A stretch of 59,412 nt of DNA, taken from positions 1 to 59,412 of the forward strand of contig JAZQQJ010000026.1 in NCBI GenBank assembly GCA_045629005.1. Reading direction: 5' to 3'. Positions 8,202-16,714 of this stretch are shown piece after piece; position 1 is the first letter of the stretch, and each line of letters starts with the position of its first letter. The position numbers and the translations under genes are program-made. The DNA is from RGIG3528 sp045629005 (lineage in GTDB: Bacteria > Bacillota > Clostridia > Lachnospirales > Lachnospiraceae). The notes under the pieces are model-generated. The model saw only the letters and a list, made by a program, of their open reading frames with translations, did not search any database and was not told the DNA's origin.

Positions 8202-9272
8202 ATGGCAAACTTAAGTTTACAGAACATCAACAAAATATATCCGAACGGAGTTCAGGCTGTATTTGACTTCAATCTCGATGTTAATGACGGAGAGTTTATT
8301 GTTCTTGTCGGACCTTCAGGATGCGGGAAGTCAACAACGCTTCGTATGGTAGCCGGTTTGGAAGAGATTTCCAAGGGAAAGCTTCTTATCGATGGAAAAG
8401 ATGTTACAAACATGGCACCGAAGGACAGAGATATCGCAATGGTTTTTCAGAACTATGCTCTGTATGCGCACATGACCGTTTATGAAAACATGGCATTTTC
8501 ACTTGTACTTCGTCATGAGGACAGAAATGTTATTCATGCAAAGGTTATGGAAGCAGCAGATATTCTCGGCCTTCGCGACCAGCTCAATAAGAAGCCGGGA
8601 CAGCTTTCAGGCGGTCAGCGTCAGCGTGTTGCGGTAGGACGCGCCATAGTGCGTGAACCGAAGGTTTTTCTTTTTGATGAGCCGCTTTCAAACCTTGATG
8701 CAAAGCTCAGAGGCTCTATGAGACGAGAGCTTATGCTACTTCATGACAAACTTAAATCTACAATGATTTATGTTACGCATGACCAGACGGAAGCACTTAC
8801 TCTTGCAGACCGCATTGTGTGTATGAGCAACGGCTATGTTCAGCAGATCGGAACGCCCATTGAGCTTTACGACAATCCTGCAAATCTTTTCGTAGCAAGC
8901 TTTATCGGACTTCCCCCGATGAATTTCATCGATGTGAAGGTTCAGGGCGGTAGACTTGTTAATGATTATCTTGATATTCCTGCGCCCGAACAGTACAGCG
9001 GATGCCTTGAAGCATACGAAGGCAGGGAGGTTGTCCTTGGAATCCGCCCCGAAGATATTGTTGTGGGCGGCGACATAAAGCTTGTGGTTAACCTCAATGA
9101 AAACCTTGGACAGAATACGCTTGTTCATGGTTATGTTAATAAAAAGAAGCTTACATGTAAGTTTAAAGAATGGTGTGAATACAAGAAGGATGATGTTCTG
9201 GAGATTGGCTTCAGAAGTGAGAAGATTCACCTTTTCGATAAAGAAACAACAAACGTTATCAAGACAAAATAA
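8202..9272 (+). CDS. Sugar ABC transporter ATPase, MsmK/UgpC family (second copy)
   Basis: A complete 356-residue ATPase, closely related to the gene product at 993. Motifs: Walker A GPSGCGKST (about 37-45), FQNYALYAHMT, signature LSGGQRQRVAVGRAI, Walker B VFLFDEP, D-loop SNLDAKLR and switch His in YVTHDQTEA. The C-terminal TOBE region differs more from the first copy than the ATPase core does. A duplicated ATPase inside one operon suggests either a heterodimeric motor or two differently regulated motors; both copies look catalytically intact. Confidence 0.93.
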   Translation: MANLSLQNINKIYPNGVQAVFDFNLDVNDGEFIVLVGPSGCGKSTTLRMVAGLEEISKGKLLIDGKDVTNMAPKDRDIAMVFQNYALYAHMTVYENMAFSLVLRHEDRNVIHAKVMEAADILGLRDQLNKKPGQLSGGQRQRVAVGRAIVREPKVFLFDEPLSNLDAKLRGSMRRELMLLHDKLKSTMIYVTHDQTEALTLADRIVCMSNGYVQQIGTPIELYDNPANLFVASFIGLPPMNFIDVKVQGGRLVNDYLDIPAPEQYSGCLEAYEGREVVLGIRPEDIVVGGDIKLVVNLNENLGQNTLVHGYVNKKKLTCKFKEWCEYKKDDVLEIGFRSEKIHLFDKETTNVIKTK

Positions 9273-9294
9273 ACGGTAACATAAGGAGAGAACA

Positions 9295-9849
9295 ATGTCC
9301 TTTGGAGCAAAAATAAAAGAATTTTTCCGTAAAAAGCTTGTTGGCCTCAAGAGAAATCCGCAGATTCTGCCGCTTCTGGCAATTATAATCGCATGCATGA
9401 TTTATACCTTCAAGCTTTCAAATTATTCTAATGCATCCATTTATGCAACCGATTTCTGGGTTGCAATCCTTGTGTTCACAACAACACTGTTTTCGATTCT
9501 TTCGATTTTTACATATCTCAGTGTTCATACGAGAAAAGGAACAAACTATGTAATGTTTGTTTTATGCATGCTTATTCTCGTCTTCCTTTTGGCTTCGGAT
9601 GTACTTTCATATGGTTCTATCGCTGACAGAATCGAAGCTATAAAGGCTGCTGGTGCAGAAGAAAGGCCTGCTTTGAACCAGGCACTTATCGATCTTAGAA
9701 ACCACATTATTTCTCTTATTGTTGCAATTCTGCTTTGCGTTTTGAAGCCGGTATATGGAAAGCTTCTTAACAAAATCAATACAGCTGTTAAGGACAGCGA
9801 ATTTGCGGATGATGAAGATGATGATGAGGTAATTGCCGAGGATGAGTAA
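9295..9849 (+). CDS. Membrane protein with acidic tail, unknown function
   Basis: Unrecognised family, 184 residues. A basic N-terminus (KIKEFFRKKLVGLKR) precedes about four hydrophobic segments (about 24-42, 53-72, 82-101, 137-156), and the last 20 residues are strongly acidic (DDEDDDEVIAEDE). AAGGAGAGAAC precedes the ATG. It follows the second ATPase gene by 22 nt and overlaps the next gene by 8 nt. It is probably part of the transporter operon; its biochemical role is unknown. Confidence 0.75.
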   Translation: MSFGAKIKEFFRKKLVGLKRNPQILPLLAIIIACMIYTFKLSNYSNASIYATDFWVAILVFTTTLFSILSIFTYLSVHTRKGTNYVMFVLCMLILVFLLASDVLSYGSIADRIEAIKAAGAEERPALNQALIDLRNHIISLIVAILLCVLKPVYGKLLNKINTAVKDSEFADDEDDDEVIAEDE

Positions 9850-10366
9850 TAAAAAAGAGACACAACCGGATCCTTACAGAATAGACCGACTTGCGCTTAT
9901 TCCCGTGCCCGTAAAGGCAGTTTTTATCAAGTGGTGGTTCGCAGGCTGTGTTTTCTATCTTGTAGGAATGGGCCTCGGGGCACTTGACAGTGCAAACCAG
10001 TTTGATCTTGTCCTGGTCCTTGGCATAGTTCACGGAATGGTAAATGACATCCTGATAAACAACATCTTCCGTTTTATGAGAACGGATAAATCCATATACG
10101 ATCCGTATATGATGTTTCCGCAAAAGAAGTTCTACACATTCTTTTGCAACATTCTTTATTACCTTGTTATTTCAATCGGAGTTGCATACATATATAACGC
10201 AATAAATCTTTTTGCACAGCGAAAGGGATTTGTGGAAGAAGGTATGGTATGGCTTAAATCCGAGCCTATTCTCTACGGTGTCTTTTTCTTCCTGCTTGAC
10301 GGAGCATGTCTTCTTGTGAAGTCGATTGTTACAAAAAAACATAAGCATGACCCGGGTGAAGAATAA
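9842..10366 (+). CDS. Membrane protein of unknown function, last gene of the ABC operon
   Basis: Unrecognised family, 174 residues from the ATG at 9842; a TTG at 9833 is an alternative start. Hydrophobic segments lie at about 28-46, 55-75, 98-120 and 141-160, and the C-terminus is basic then acidic (TKKHKHDPGEE). The start overlaps the preceding gene by 8 nt, which implies translational coupling. It closes the ten-gene run; the next gene is on the opposite strand. Confidence 0.72.
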   Translation: MSNKKETQPDPYRIDRLALIPVPVKAVFIKWWFAGCVFYLVGMGLGALDSANQFDLVLVLGIVHGMVNDILINNIFRFMRTDKSIYDPYMMFPQKKFYTFFCNILYYLVISIGVAYIYNAINLFAQRKGFVEEGMVWLKSEPILYGVFFFLLDGACLLVKSIVTKKHKHDPGEE

Positions 10367-10374
10367 AGTTTTTA

Positions 10375-10406
10375 AAACTAAAAAAAGCATCGGCTTTCAC
10401 CGATGC
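10375..10406 (-). terminator. Intrinsic terminator of the AEC transporter gene
   Basis: GCATCGG (10387-10393) and CCGATGC (10400-10406) form a 7-bp stem with a 6-nt loop. On the minus strand it is followed by a run of seven T (A-run at 10380-10386). It also sits right after the plus-strand operon and may weakly end it, though no plus-strand T-run follows. Confidence 0.8.
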
Positions 10407-10415
10407 AAAGAGCTC

Positions 10416-11453
10416 TTATAATAGGCCCAGATTTCTGATTATTACGATTTCAATAAAGATTGAAAGTATAGAACATAAAGACGTCCATACAACGAGTTGA
10501 GCAGCAAGCTTTCCGTCGTTTTTCATCTGTTCGGCCATAATTGCGGAAGAAACAGCTACGGGCGTTCCGAACAGTGCAATTAGCGAAGGGTAAACGCTTT
10601 TGTCAAAATTCAGCAATGACGTGTATTTGGAAAGAATAACCGCCCCCGAAAGACATACGGCGGGAACAAGGATTATTCGTATAAGCGTACCAAGTACGAT
10701 TTCACGTTTTGAATCCGATGTTGTTTTAAAATCAAACCTTCCGCCAAGAACTACGAGAGCAAGCGGAGTTGCTACGGAAGAGAGACTTTTCATCGGGCTG
10801 TACAGAAACGGGAGCGATCCTAAAAGTGAGAATATCGGAGCACCTGATTCGTTTAACGGAATGAGACTTCTTATTCCAAGTGCGGCGAGGCCGGCAACCA
10901 CGCCGATAATAAGCGGGTTCTTAAGGACGTTCAAGGTTACGTTTTTGAGACGGGCTTTGACGGATACGCTTTCTTCTGATTCGCCTCCTTCTCCCGGAAT
11001 AAATAACGCAAGGGCAATAACCGCAAGAATGTTAAACATCGGGATGGAAAAAGCGGAGAGGACCGCAGCTGCACCACGGGCTTCAGGACCGCCGAGCGAT
11101 TCTGCAAGCGGAATTCCTATTATTGCATAGTTTGAACGGAAGCAGCACTGAAGAATGACACCCTTCTGTTTCACATCCGGAACGAATAATTTTACTATGA
11201 CGAGACCTATTATGAACATGACAGCAACGCACACAACAGCGTAAAGCACAAGCGTAAGGTCTATGTCTTCAAGGGAATCAATAGTATATACATTGATAAA
11301 TAGCAAAACGGGAAGCGCAACATTAAAAACAAACTTATTTCCGATTTTCAGAAATTCGTCTGTGAGAAATCCTGCTTTTGTAAGAATATAACCAAGCACT
11401 ATTAAAAGAATGATTGGCATGATGGCATTGAAGGCGAAAATAAGGCTGTCCAT
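10416..11453 (-). CDS. AEC-family transporter (auxin efflux carrier type)
   Basis: Integral membrane permease, 345 residues, with about ten hydrophobic segments in the two-half arrangement of AEC carriers; small organic acids are typical substrates, but this one is unknown. The N-terminus (FAFNAIMPIILLIVLGYIL) and the central LRNPLIIGVVAGL-like stretch, here LKNPLIIGVVAGL, are family-typical. ATG 11453 is preferred over 11495 because AAGGAG lies 6 nt upstream. The gene is transcribed away from the AraC regulator gene at 11578, so it could share that control region. Confidence 0.88.
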   Translation of the reverse strand: MDSLIFAFNAIMPIILLIVLGYILTKAGFLTDEFLKIGNKFVFNVALPVLLFINVYTIDSLEDIDLTLVLYAVVCVAVMFIIGLVIVKLFVPDVKQKGVILQCCFRSNYAIIGIPLAESLGGPEARGAAAVLSAFSIPMFNILAVIALALFIPGEGGESEESVSVKARLKNVTLNVLKNPLIIGVVAGLAALGIRSLIPLNESGAPIFSLLGSLPFLYSPMKSLSSVATPLALVVLGGRFDFKTTSDSKREIVLGTLIRIILVPAVCLSGAVILSKYTSLLNFDKSVYPSLIALFGTPVAVSSAIMAEQMKNDGKLAAQLVVWTSLCSILSIFIEIVIIRNLGLL

Positions 11454-11577
11454 AACAGGCTCCTTGTGTGTTATTAGCTTCAGTATATACTTCATTTGCT
11501 AAAATGCAATTGTGAGACTTGCTGTTTACATTGTTTTTGTTGCTGAAAAATGAACCAGACAGGCCGGCGGAGGAAAG

Positions 11578-12462
11578 ATGGCTACAAAGCTTCAAACCTA
11601 CAACCCAAGACAGGTAATGTGCCGAAAGGATTTTGAAATCCAGCATAAGAGGGACACGTATCTCCAGGATGTTGAGTTGCATCATCATGACTTCTATGAG
11701 ATATATTTCCTCGTTTCGGGCGATGTAACCTACTCCATCGAAGGCAGGGTTTATCACGTTCGTCCCGGTGATGTCCTTTTAATTAATCCCAAGGAACTGC
11801 ATCAGGTCTTTATTCGTAAAGATGCTGACCCTTATGAAAGATACGTTCTTTGGGTTGATACCGACATGGTTGACCGTATGTCGACTACAACAACGAATCT
11901 TGCAAGATGTCTTGATCAGACGAGACCTAAATATACAAATCAGCTCCGTGTACCAATTGAATATAAAAATGAGATACGGAAGCTCATGGATGATATATAC
12001 CGCGAATCCGATAATGAGGATTATGGTGGCGATATTATGCAGACAAGCCTTATTGCTCAGCTTATGGTTATGCTGAACCGACTTGTGGAGGAGGAATCCG
12101 AAACAGAGGAAGAGGGCGAATATACAAGCACTCTTGTTACTCGTGTTATCGATTACATTAATGTTCATTACGGCGAACAGCTTTCTCTTGAGGACCTTGC
12201 CGATAAAATGTATGTCAGCAAATATCACCTTAGCCACGAGTTCCGCAGAAAAATGGGTACGGGCGTATACCACTACATCCAGAAAAAGCGCATACAGATA
12301 GCGCGCCGAATGCTTGCGGTAGGCGGAAAACCCCGTGAAATATACAAGCAGTGCGGTTTCTCCGATTATGCGGGATTTTACAGAACATTTACCACTGAGT
12401 ACGGAATAGCGCCTCGTGAATTCTGTGCATCCGTTAAGAAAGAAGAACAGGAAGAATCATAA
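11578..12462 (+). CDS. AraC-family transcriptional regulator
   Basis: A 294-residue cytoplasmic regulator. The N-terminal cupin-type sensor domain shows HHHDFYEIYFLVSG (about 35-48) and RPGDVLLINP (about 62-71), typical of sugar-binding AraC proteins. The C-terminal 100 residues hold two helix-turn-helix units, the second ending in the family signature region CGFSDYAGFYRTFTTEYGIAPREF. GGAGG precedes the ATG. The stop overlaps the ATG of the GH28 gene (TAATG), so regulator and enzyme are made together. It may respond to a pectin-derived sugar and control the GH28 gene and perhaps the nearby ABC operons (inference). Confidence 0.93.
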   Translation: MATKLQTYNPRQVMCRKDFEIQHKRDTYLQDVELHHHDFYEIYFLVSGDVTYSIEGRVYHVRPGDVLLINPKELHQVFIRKDADPYERYVLWVDTDMVDRMSTTTTNLARCLDQTRPKYTNQLRVPIEYKNEIRKLMDDIYRESDNEDYGGDIMQTSLIAQLMVMLNRLVEEESETEEEGEYTSTLVTRVIDYINVHYGEQLSLEDLADKMYVSKYHLSHEFRRKMGTGVYHYIQKKRIQIARRMLAVGGKPREIYKQCGFSDYAGFYRTFTTEYGIAPREFCASVKKEEQEES

Positions 12463-13994
12463 TGATGAACAAGGAGACCTTTATAAGAGAACTTTGTATT
12501 ACTTCTGTATCTGCCTGCTTTGAGCTTGTAAATGACGAGCCTTATTTCAGTGGGCACTCTTATGACGTAACTCTGAATAATGAAACATATTTAAAGAACG
12601 TGAAGACTAATGTCTTCTCGTTCTTTGATTTATTGCCCGGAACCGAATATACCTTCTGCATTGACGGGCATACAGAGTCTTTTAAAACAAAACAGGAAAG
12701 CGGATGCTTGTCTGTACGTGGATTTGGTGCTGTCGGTGACGGTTGTACGAACGATACAACTGCATTGCAAAATGCCATTAATACTTGCCCTGTTGACGGA
12801 CGCGTAAAGGTGGAAAACGGAACATATCTTACCGGTCCGCTTACGCTTAAGAGCAATATGACCCTTGAAATATGCGAAGGTGCAACACTTATCGGCGTTA
12901 CGGAGGAAAGCCTGTTTCCTATTGTTCCCGCATACTATATAGATCCCGTGACCGGAGAAGTTACGGAGCTTTCCTCGTGGGAGGGGGAGGCTTTCGATTG
13001 TCATCAGAGCTTTATAAGCGGACATTTTCTTTCGAATGTGTCTGTTGTCGGAAAAGGAATAATCGACGCAAATGCCGAGAATTCCACATGGTGGGATAAT
13101 CCGAAAAGAAAGGATGCGGCGCGCCCGAAGCTTCTTTTCCTGAACCGTTGTGACAACATTCTTTTTCATGGTGTGACTGTTCAGAACTCACCGTCCTGGA
13201 CTCTTCATCCGTTTTTTTCAAAGCACGTAAGCTTTCTTGACATGAACGTAAAAAATCCGGCAAACAGCCCGAATACAGACGGCGCGGACCCGGAGGCATG
13301 CGATGATGTCCGTTTTATCGGAGTACATTTTTCCGTTGGTGACGATGCTATTGCGATAAAATCCGGCAAAATGGCACTCGGAATGAAATATAAGACTCCC
13401 GCAGACCATCATCTTGTAAGAAACTGCCTTATGGAATATGCACATGGCGGAGTTGTACTCGGAAGTGAGATGTCCGGTGGCGTGAAGAATCTTTCTGTCA
13501 GCCAGTGTTATTTCCTTCATACCGACCGCGGCCTCAGAATTAAGACAAGACGCGGACGCGGCAAATATGCGGTAATTGATGGTGTTGAATTTTCAAACAT
13601 CCGAATGGATAATGTCCTTACACCTCTTGTTATCAATATGTTTTATTATTGTGATCCGGACGGAAAAACGGAGTATGTATGGAGCAAAGAAAAACTTCCT
13701 GTTGATGACAGAACCCCATTTCTTGGCAAATTTACTTTCCGAGATATGACATGTACCGATTGCGAGTGGGCAGCCGGGTTCTTTTACGGACTTCCCGAAA
13801 TGCCCATTAAAGAAGTCAACATTCAAAATGTATCCTTCACAATGAAAGAAGATGCGGGCGAAGGAGCCTGCGCAATGATGACCGATGCGGAAATCTGCCA
13901 TAAACGCGGTCTTATCTTCCATAACGTTGAAACCGTAAATCTCGATAACGTCACAATTAACGGCTGCGAAGGCGAAGCCGTCACAAGAGAATAG
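12462..13994 (+). CDS. Glycoside hydrolase family 28 (polygalacturonase-like), cytosolic
   Basis: Hydrolyses galacturonosyl or rhamnogalacturonan-type oligosaccharides; exo-action on imported fragments is likely. The 510 residues begin with an FN3-like segment (about 15-75), then the parallel beta-helix domain opening at RGFGAVGDG. Catalytic residues: NTD with Asp273, Asp294-Asp295 in VGDDA, His328 in HGG, and Arg359-Ile-Lys361. No signal peptide is present, so it acts in the cytoplasm and needs an importer. The start overlaps the regulator stop; ATG 12465 is an alternative. Exact substrate is not determined. Confidence 0.93.
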   Translation: MMNKETFIRELCITSVSACFELVNDEPYFSGHSYDVTLNNETYLKNVKTNVFSFFDLLPGTEYTFCIDGHTESFKTKQESGCLSVRGFGAVGDGCTNDTTALQNAINTCPVDGRVKVENGTYLTGPLTLKSNMTLEICEGATLIGVTEESLFPIVPAYYIDPVTGEVTELSSWEGEAFDCHQSFISGHFLSNVSVVGKGIIDANAENSTWWDNPKRKDAARPKLLFLNRCDNILFHGVTVQNSPSWTLHPFFSKHVSFLDMNVKNPANSPNTDGADPEACDDVRFIGVHFSVGDDAIAIKSGKMALGMKYKTPADHHLVRNCLMEYAHGGVVLGSEMSGGVKNLSVSQCYFLHTDRGLRIKTRRGRGKYAVIDGVEFSNIRMDNVLTPLVINMFYYCDPDGKTEYVWSKEKLPVDDRTPFLGKFTFRDMTCTDCEWAAGFFYGLPEMPIKEVNIQNVSFTMKEDAGEGACAMMTDAEICHKRGLIFHNVETVNLDNVTINGCEGEAVTRE

Positions 13995-13998
13995 CAAA

Positions 13999-14027
13999 TG
14001 TCCACCGGGGACGGGGTGTGGTGGACA
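13999..14027. repeat. REP-like palindromic repeat, copy A
   Basis: GTCCACC (14000-14006) pairs with GGTGGAC (14020-14026) around a G-rich loop containing GGGACGGGGTG. The same 27-nt element recurs at 22568-22594. The two copies differ at four positions, and the change at the seventh stem pair is compensatory (C-G here, T-A there). Both lie just after a gene end near a terminator. Similarity to REP elements moved by Y1 (RAYT) transposases is an inference. Confidence 0.65.
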
Positions 14028-14037
14028 AAATATAATC

Positions 14038-14074
14038 CGGCATATGTTATGAAAAATGACATATGCCGTTTTTG
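14038..14074 (+). terminator. Intrinsic terminator after the AraC-GH28 operon
   Basis: CGGCATATGT (14038-14047) and ACATATGCCG (14059-14068) form a perfect 10-bp stem followed by five T. The rest of 14075-14230 holds no gene or strong site that I can see. Confidence 0.88.
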
Positions 14075-14230
14075 ATATTATTCTTTGAACATATACGAAA
14101 TAACGATGAATTTGCTACAGCGACGCATTAAAGGCACCTATTGCTTTACGAAACACCTTTATCACCGTGATAATAATTGCTATAATACACATAATATGCA
14201 AAGGAAAAGCATAGGCTTCTGTTAATGAAG

Positions 14231-14257
14231 TGTAAAGTTTTACATCCTTTATGTAAA
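14231..14257. promoter_or_regulatory. Candidate operator before the NatAB-like genes
   Basis: TGTAAAGTTTTACA (14231-14244) is a perfect 6-bp inverted repeat with a 2-bp spacer, and a third TGTAAA half-site follows at 14252-14257, just before the -35 box at 14264. This suits a MarR- or GntR-type repressor; no such regulator gene is adjacent. Confidence 0.4.
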
Positions 14258-14263
14258 ATATAG

Positions 14264-14292
14264 TTGACAAAATGTTAAGATGGGTGTATTTT
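14264..14292 (+). promoter_or_regulatory. Promoter of the NatAB-like operon
   Basis: TTGACA (14264-14269) and TATTTT (14287-14292) with a 17-bp spacer, 40 bp before the start at 14332. AAAGGAGG precedes that start. Confidence 0.7.
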
Positions 14293-14331
14293 GTTCCCAG
14301 ATAAGAAAGATTATTAAAGGAGGCACCTCAA

Positions 14332-15138
14332 ATGATCCAGGTAACAAATCTTACGAAGGTTTACAAACTCAGTAAGAAAAAGATGATGCAGATGAAAACC
14401 AATGATGCGGTTAAGAAGGCTGCAAACGACATTTCTTTCACAGCTAAGGAAGGTCAGATATATGGCCTTTTAGGTCCTAACGGCGCAGGAAAAACGACGA
14501 CATTAAGATGCATCGCAACACTTCTTACACCATCAGAGGGAAGTGCAACGGTTAATGGTCACGATACCGTTAAAGAAGGCGAAGCAGTAAGACAGGATCT
14601 TTGCTTCCTTACAAACGAGATTAAGCTCGATCCGTTCTTTACACCCAAATATCTCTTCGAGTTCTTTGGTCACGCGCATGGCATGACGGACGAGGAAATC
14701 AACAAGAGACGTGATGAACTCTTCTCATACTTCGGAATTATCGAATTTCAGGATAAAAAGATGCAGGAACTATCGACAGGTATGAAGCAGAAGGCCGCAA
14801 TTGCCGTTTCCCTCGTACACGATCCGAAGGTTGTCATCTTCGATGAGCCTACAAGCGGACTTGACGTTGTTACCGCAAGAAGCGTAACGGACCTTTTAAA
14901 GAAGCTTCGTGATGAAGGAAAGACCATCATCATTTCAACGCACATTATGTCCGAAGCTGAAAAGCTCTGCGATACAATAGGCATCATTATTGATGGCCGC
15001 AAAGTAATCGAAGGCACATTGCAGGAAATCATTGCAAATACCAATGCATCAGACCTTGAAGACGCATTCTTCGTCCTTTACAAGGAACATCACAAGGAAG
15101 AAGAATTTGATCCCAAGAAGATCGGAGGTAAGAGATAA
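14332..15138 (+). CDS. ABC exporter ATPase, NatA-like
   Basis: Cytoplasmic ATPase of an ABC-2 export system, 268 residues. It has Walker A GPNGAGKTT (about 50-58), signature LSTGMKQKAAIA, Walker B VVIFDEPTSGLD and the switch His in ISTHIMSEAEKLCD. The protein most resembles NatA, the ATPase of a sodium extrusion pump, but family members export many substrates. An insertion near the N-terminus (KKKMMQMKTNDAVKK) precedes the core. Its stop overlaps the start of the permease gene by one base, so the pair is coupled. Confidence 0.9.
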   Translation: MIQVTNLTKVYKLSKKKMMQMKTNDAVKKAANDISFTAKEGQIYGLLGPNGAGKTTTLRCIATLLTPSEGSATVNGHDTVKEGEAVRQDLCFLTNEIKLDPFFTPKYLFEFFGHAHGMTDEEINKRRDELFSYFGIIEFQDKKMQELSTGMKQKAAIAVSLVHDPKVVIFDEPTSGLDVVTARSVTDLLKKLRDEGKTIIISTHIMSEAEKLCDTIGIIIDGRKVIEGTLQEIIANTNASDLEDAFFVLYKEHHKEEEFDPKKIGGKR

Positions 15139-16373
15139 TGAAAAATGCAATGTTAATTATGAAAAAAGAGCTTGCCCGTGTATTTAAGGACAAGAGTATG
15201 ATAATCAGCCTTTTCATCCTTCCCATCATTATTATGTTTGGTATGTACAGCCTTATCGGCGTGGCTGCAAAGGCAATGACAAACGACATCGAGGAACACC
15301 GCGGAATCGTCCGTATGCAGAACGTTCCCGATGACGCAAAACAAATTATGGCCGCAACCGGCTACGATCAGCTTGTTGACTTGGAATACATCAAATCAGA
15401 TGCTCCCGAAGCAACAATAGAAGGAATTAAGGACCAGATTCTCAGCGGAGACATCGATCTGTTCGTTGTATTTGATGAAAAGTTCGATGAAGAGTTCGAT
15501 GCTTATTCAACAACCGGCGACAAGATTCCGAATATTACGGTTTATGCAAACACTGCAGAGAATTATTCCAGCCAGGCAAAAAGCGTATTTTCTGCACTTG
15601 TGCTTGAGCCTTACAGAACATCTCTTCAGAGCGAACGTTTCGGAGACCTTGACTTACTTACAGTTTTCGAGGAAACAGACGTGGCTATCGTAAATGAAGC
15701 CAAAGCCAACGGCCAGTTCCTTTCAATGATGCTTCCTTACCTCGTAATTATGATGCTCTTCGCAAGTGCAATGAGCATTTGTGTAGATGCTGTTGCCGGC
15801 GAAAAAGAAAGAGGCACACTTGCAAGCCTTCTTCTTTCCCCGATTAAACGTTCGGAACTCGCATTCGGTAAGCTTGCAGGTCTTTCAATCCTTGCATCCC
15901 TTTCAGCTATCGTGTATGCGATATCCAGCATCTTCTCAACAGGAAGCCTCTCAAGCACTATATACGAAATTGACGGCGCAGAAGGCAGCGGAACAGTAAG
16001 CTTCTCCATTACACAGCTTTTAAGCATGGCAGTAATCATGATTCTCCTTGTATATGCATTCGTTGCCATCGTAAGCTTCTTTGCAATCCTCGCAAAGGAT
16101 ACAAAACAGGCAAGCTCCTTCATCTCGCCCCTTTACATTGTAGTTATCGTACTCGGCATGATTACGATGTTTACAGGCAGCAGAACACCCGCAGATGTTA
16201 TGTTCCTTATCCCTGTATATGGTAGCGCAGTAGCAATTCAGAACATAACGGTCAACGCCCTCACAGGCATGCAGCTCCTCTACACCTGCCTCGGTAGCCT
16301 TGCCCTCGCAGTAATAGCAACCTTCGGAGTAAAGAAAGCCTTCGAATCAGAAAAAATCATGTTCAACGCATAA
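15138..16373 (+). CDS. ABC-2 type export permease, NatB-like
   Basis: Membrane partner of the preceding ATPase, 411 residues. A first membrane segment (about 20-42) is followed by a long extracytoplasmic domain (about 45-185) and then about five membrane segments in the C-terminal half, the layout of NatB/YhfI-like ABC-2 permeases. The conserved stretch VAGEKERGTLASLLLSPIKR lies at about 221-240, typical of the family's coupling region. Function as Na+ or small-molecule export is inferred from family resemblance. Confidence 0.9.
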   Translation: MKNAMLIMKKELARVFKDKSMIISLFILPIIIMFGMYSLIGVAAKAMTNDIEEHRGIVRMQNVPDDAKQIMAATGYDQLVDLEYIKSDAPEATIEGIKDQILSGDIDLFVVFDEKFDEEFDAYSTTGDKIPNITVYANTAENYSSQAKSVFSALVLEPYRTSLQSERFGDLDLLTVFEETDVAIVNEAKANGQFLSMMLPYLVIMMLFASAMSICVDAVAGEKERGTLASLLLSPIKRSELAFGKLAGLSILASLSAIVYAISSIFSTGSLSSTIYEIDGAEGSGTVSFSITQLLSMAVIMILLVYAFVAIVSFFAILAKDTKQASSFISPLYIVVIVLGMITMFTGSRTPADVMFLIPVYGSAVAIQNITVNALTGMQLLYTCLGSLALAVIATFGVKKAFESEKIMFNA

Positions 16374-16380
16374 GGCGAAT

Positions 16381-16586
16381 GCCAAGCCGCCGGGTGTCCT
16401 TACACAGGCGCGAACGCAGTGAACGCAATAACAAAAAGCCCTCCGCTGCGGAAGTAACTTCGCTGCGCCTCATACCATCTTTTTGGTAATAGGAGCGCAG
16501 AGAAGTTACTCCCGCCAGCGGGGGCTTTTGTTATTACGCCCACGGCTTTGCCGTGGCGCCTGCGTAAGGGCACCCGGCGGCTTGGC
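16381..16586. repeat. 206-bp imperfect palindrome (cruciform-like element)
   Basis: The outer arms, 16381-16411 and 16556-16586, match over 29 of 31 positions when inverted; one of the two differences is still a G-U pair. Inside, 16427-16460 pairs with 16501-16535 with small indels, and the centre folds as an apical stem (about 16461-16500) around ATCTTTTT. Small side hairpins sit on each strand (for example CCACGG/CCGTGG near 16540-16556). It begins 8 bp after the NatB stop, so it could act as a terminator-like structure, but its size suggests a MITE- or REP-cluster-like element. Confidence 0.75.
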
Positions 16587-16606
16587 TGGGCTAACGATGA
16601 CTGAGG

Positions 16607-16647
16607 AAATATAGGGCACCCCGCCAATGCGGAGGTGCCCTATATTT
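16607..16647. repeat. Perfect long hairpin
   Basis: Fourteen bp (AAATATAGGGCACC, 16607-16620, with its complement at 16634-16647) plus an inner CCGC/GCGG stem, loop CAAT, and a single bulged A at 16633. The AT base acts as T-run and A-run for both strands, so it may be a bidirectional terminator. No gene lies directly on either side. Confidence 0.75.
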
Positions 16648-16714
16648 ACGAAGTTCAACTACGCTGCGCACTTTGCGGGCGCATCAGTTGATTATGTGTA
16701 ACTGGTGGCGAGAA

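Noticed and set aside
8736..9398. 220-residue minus-strand open frame opposite the second ATPase gene
   Set aside because: It lies antisense to a clearly coding gene, has no ribosome site and no recognisable domain.
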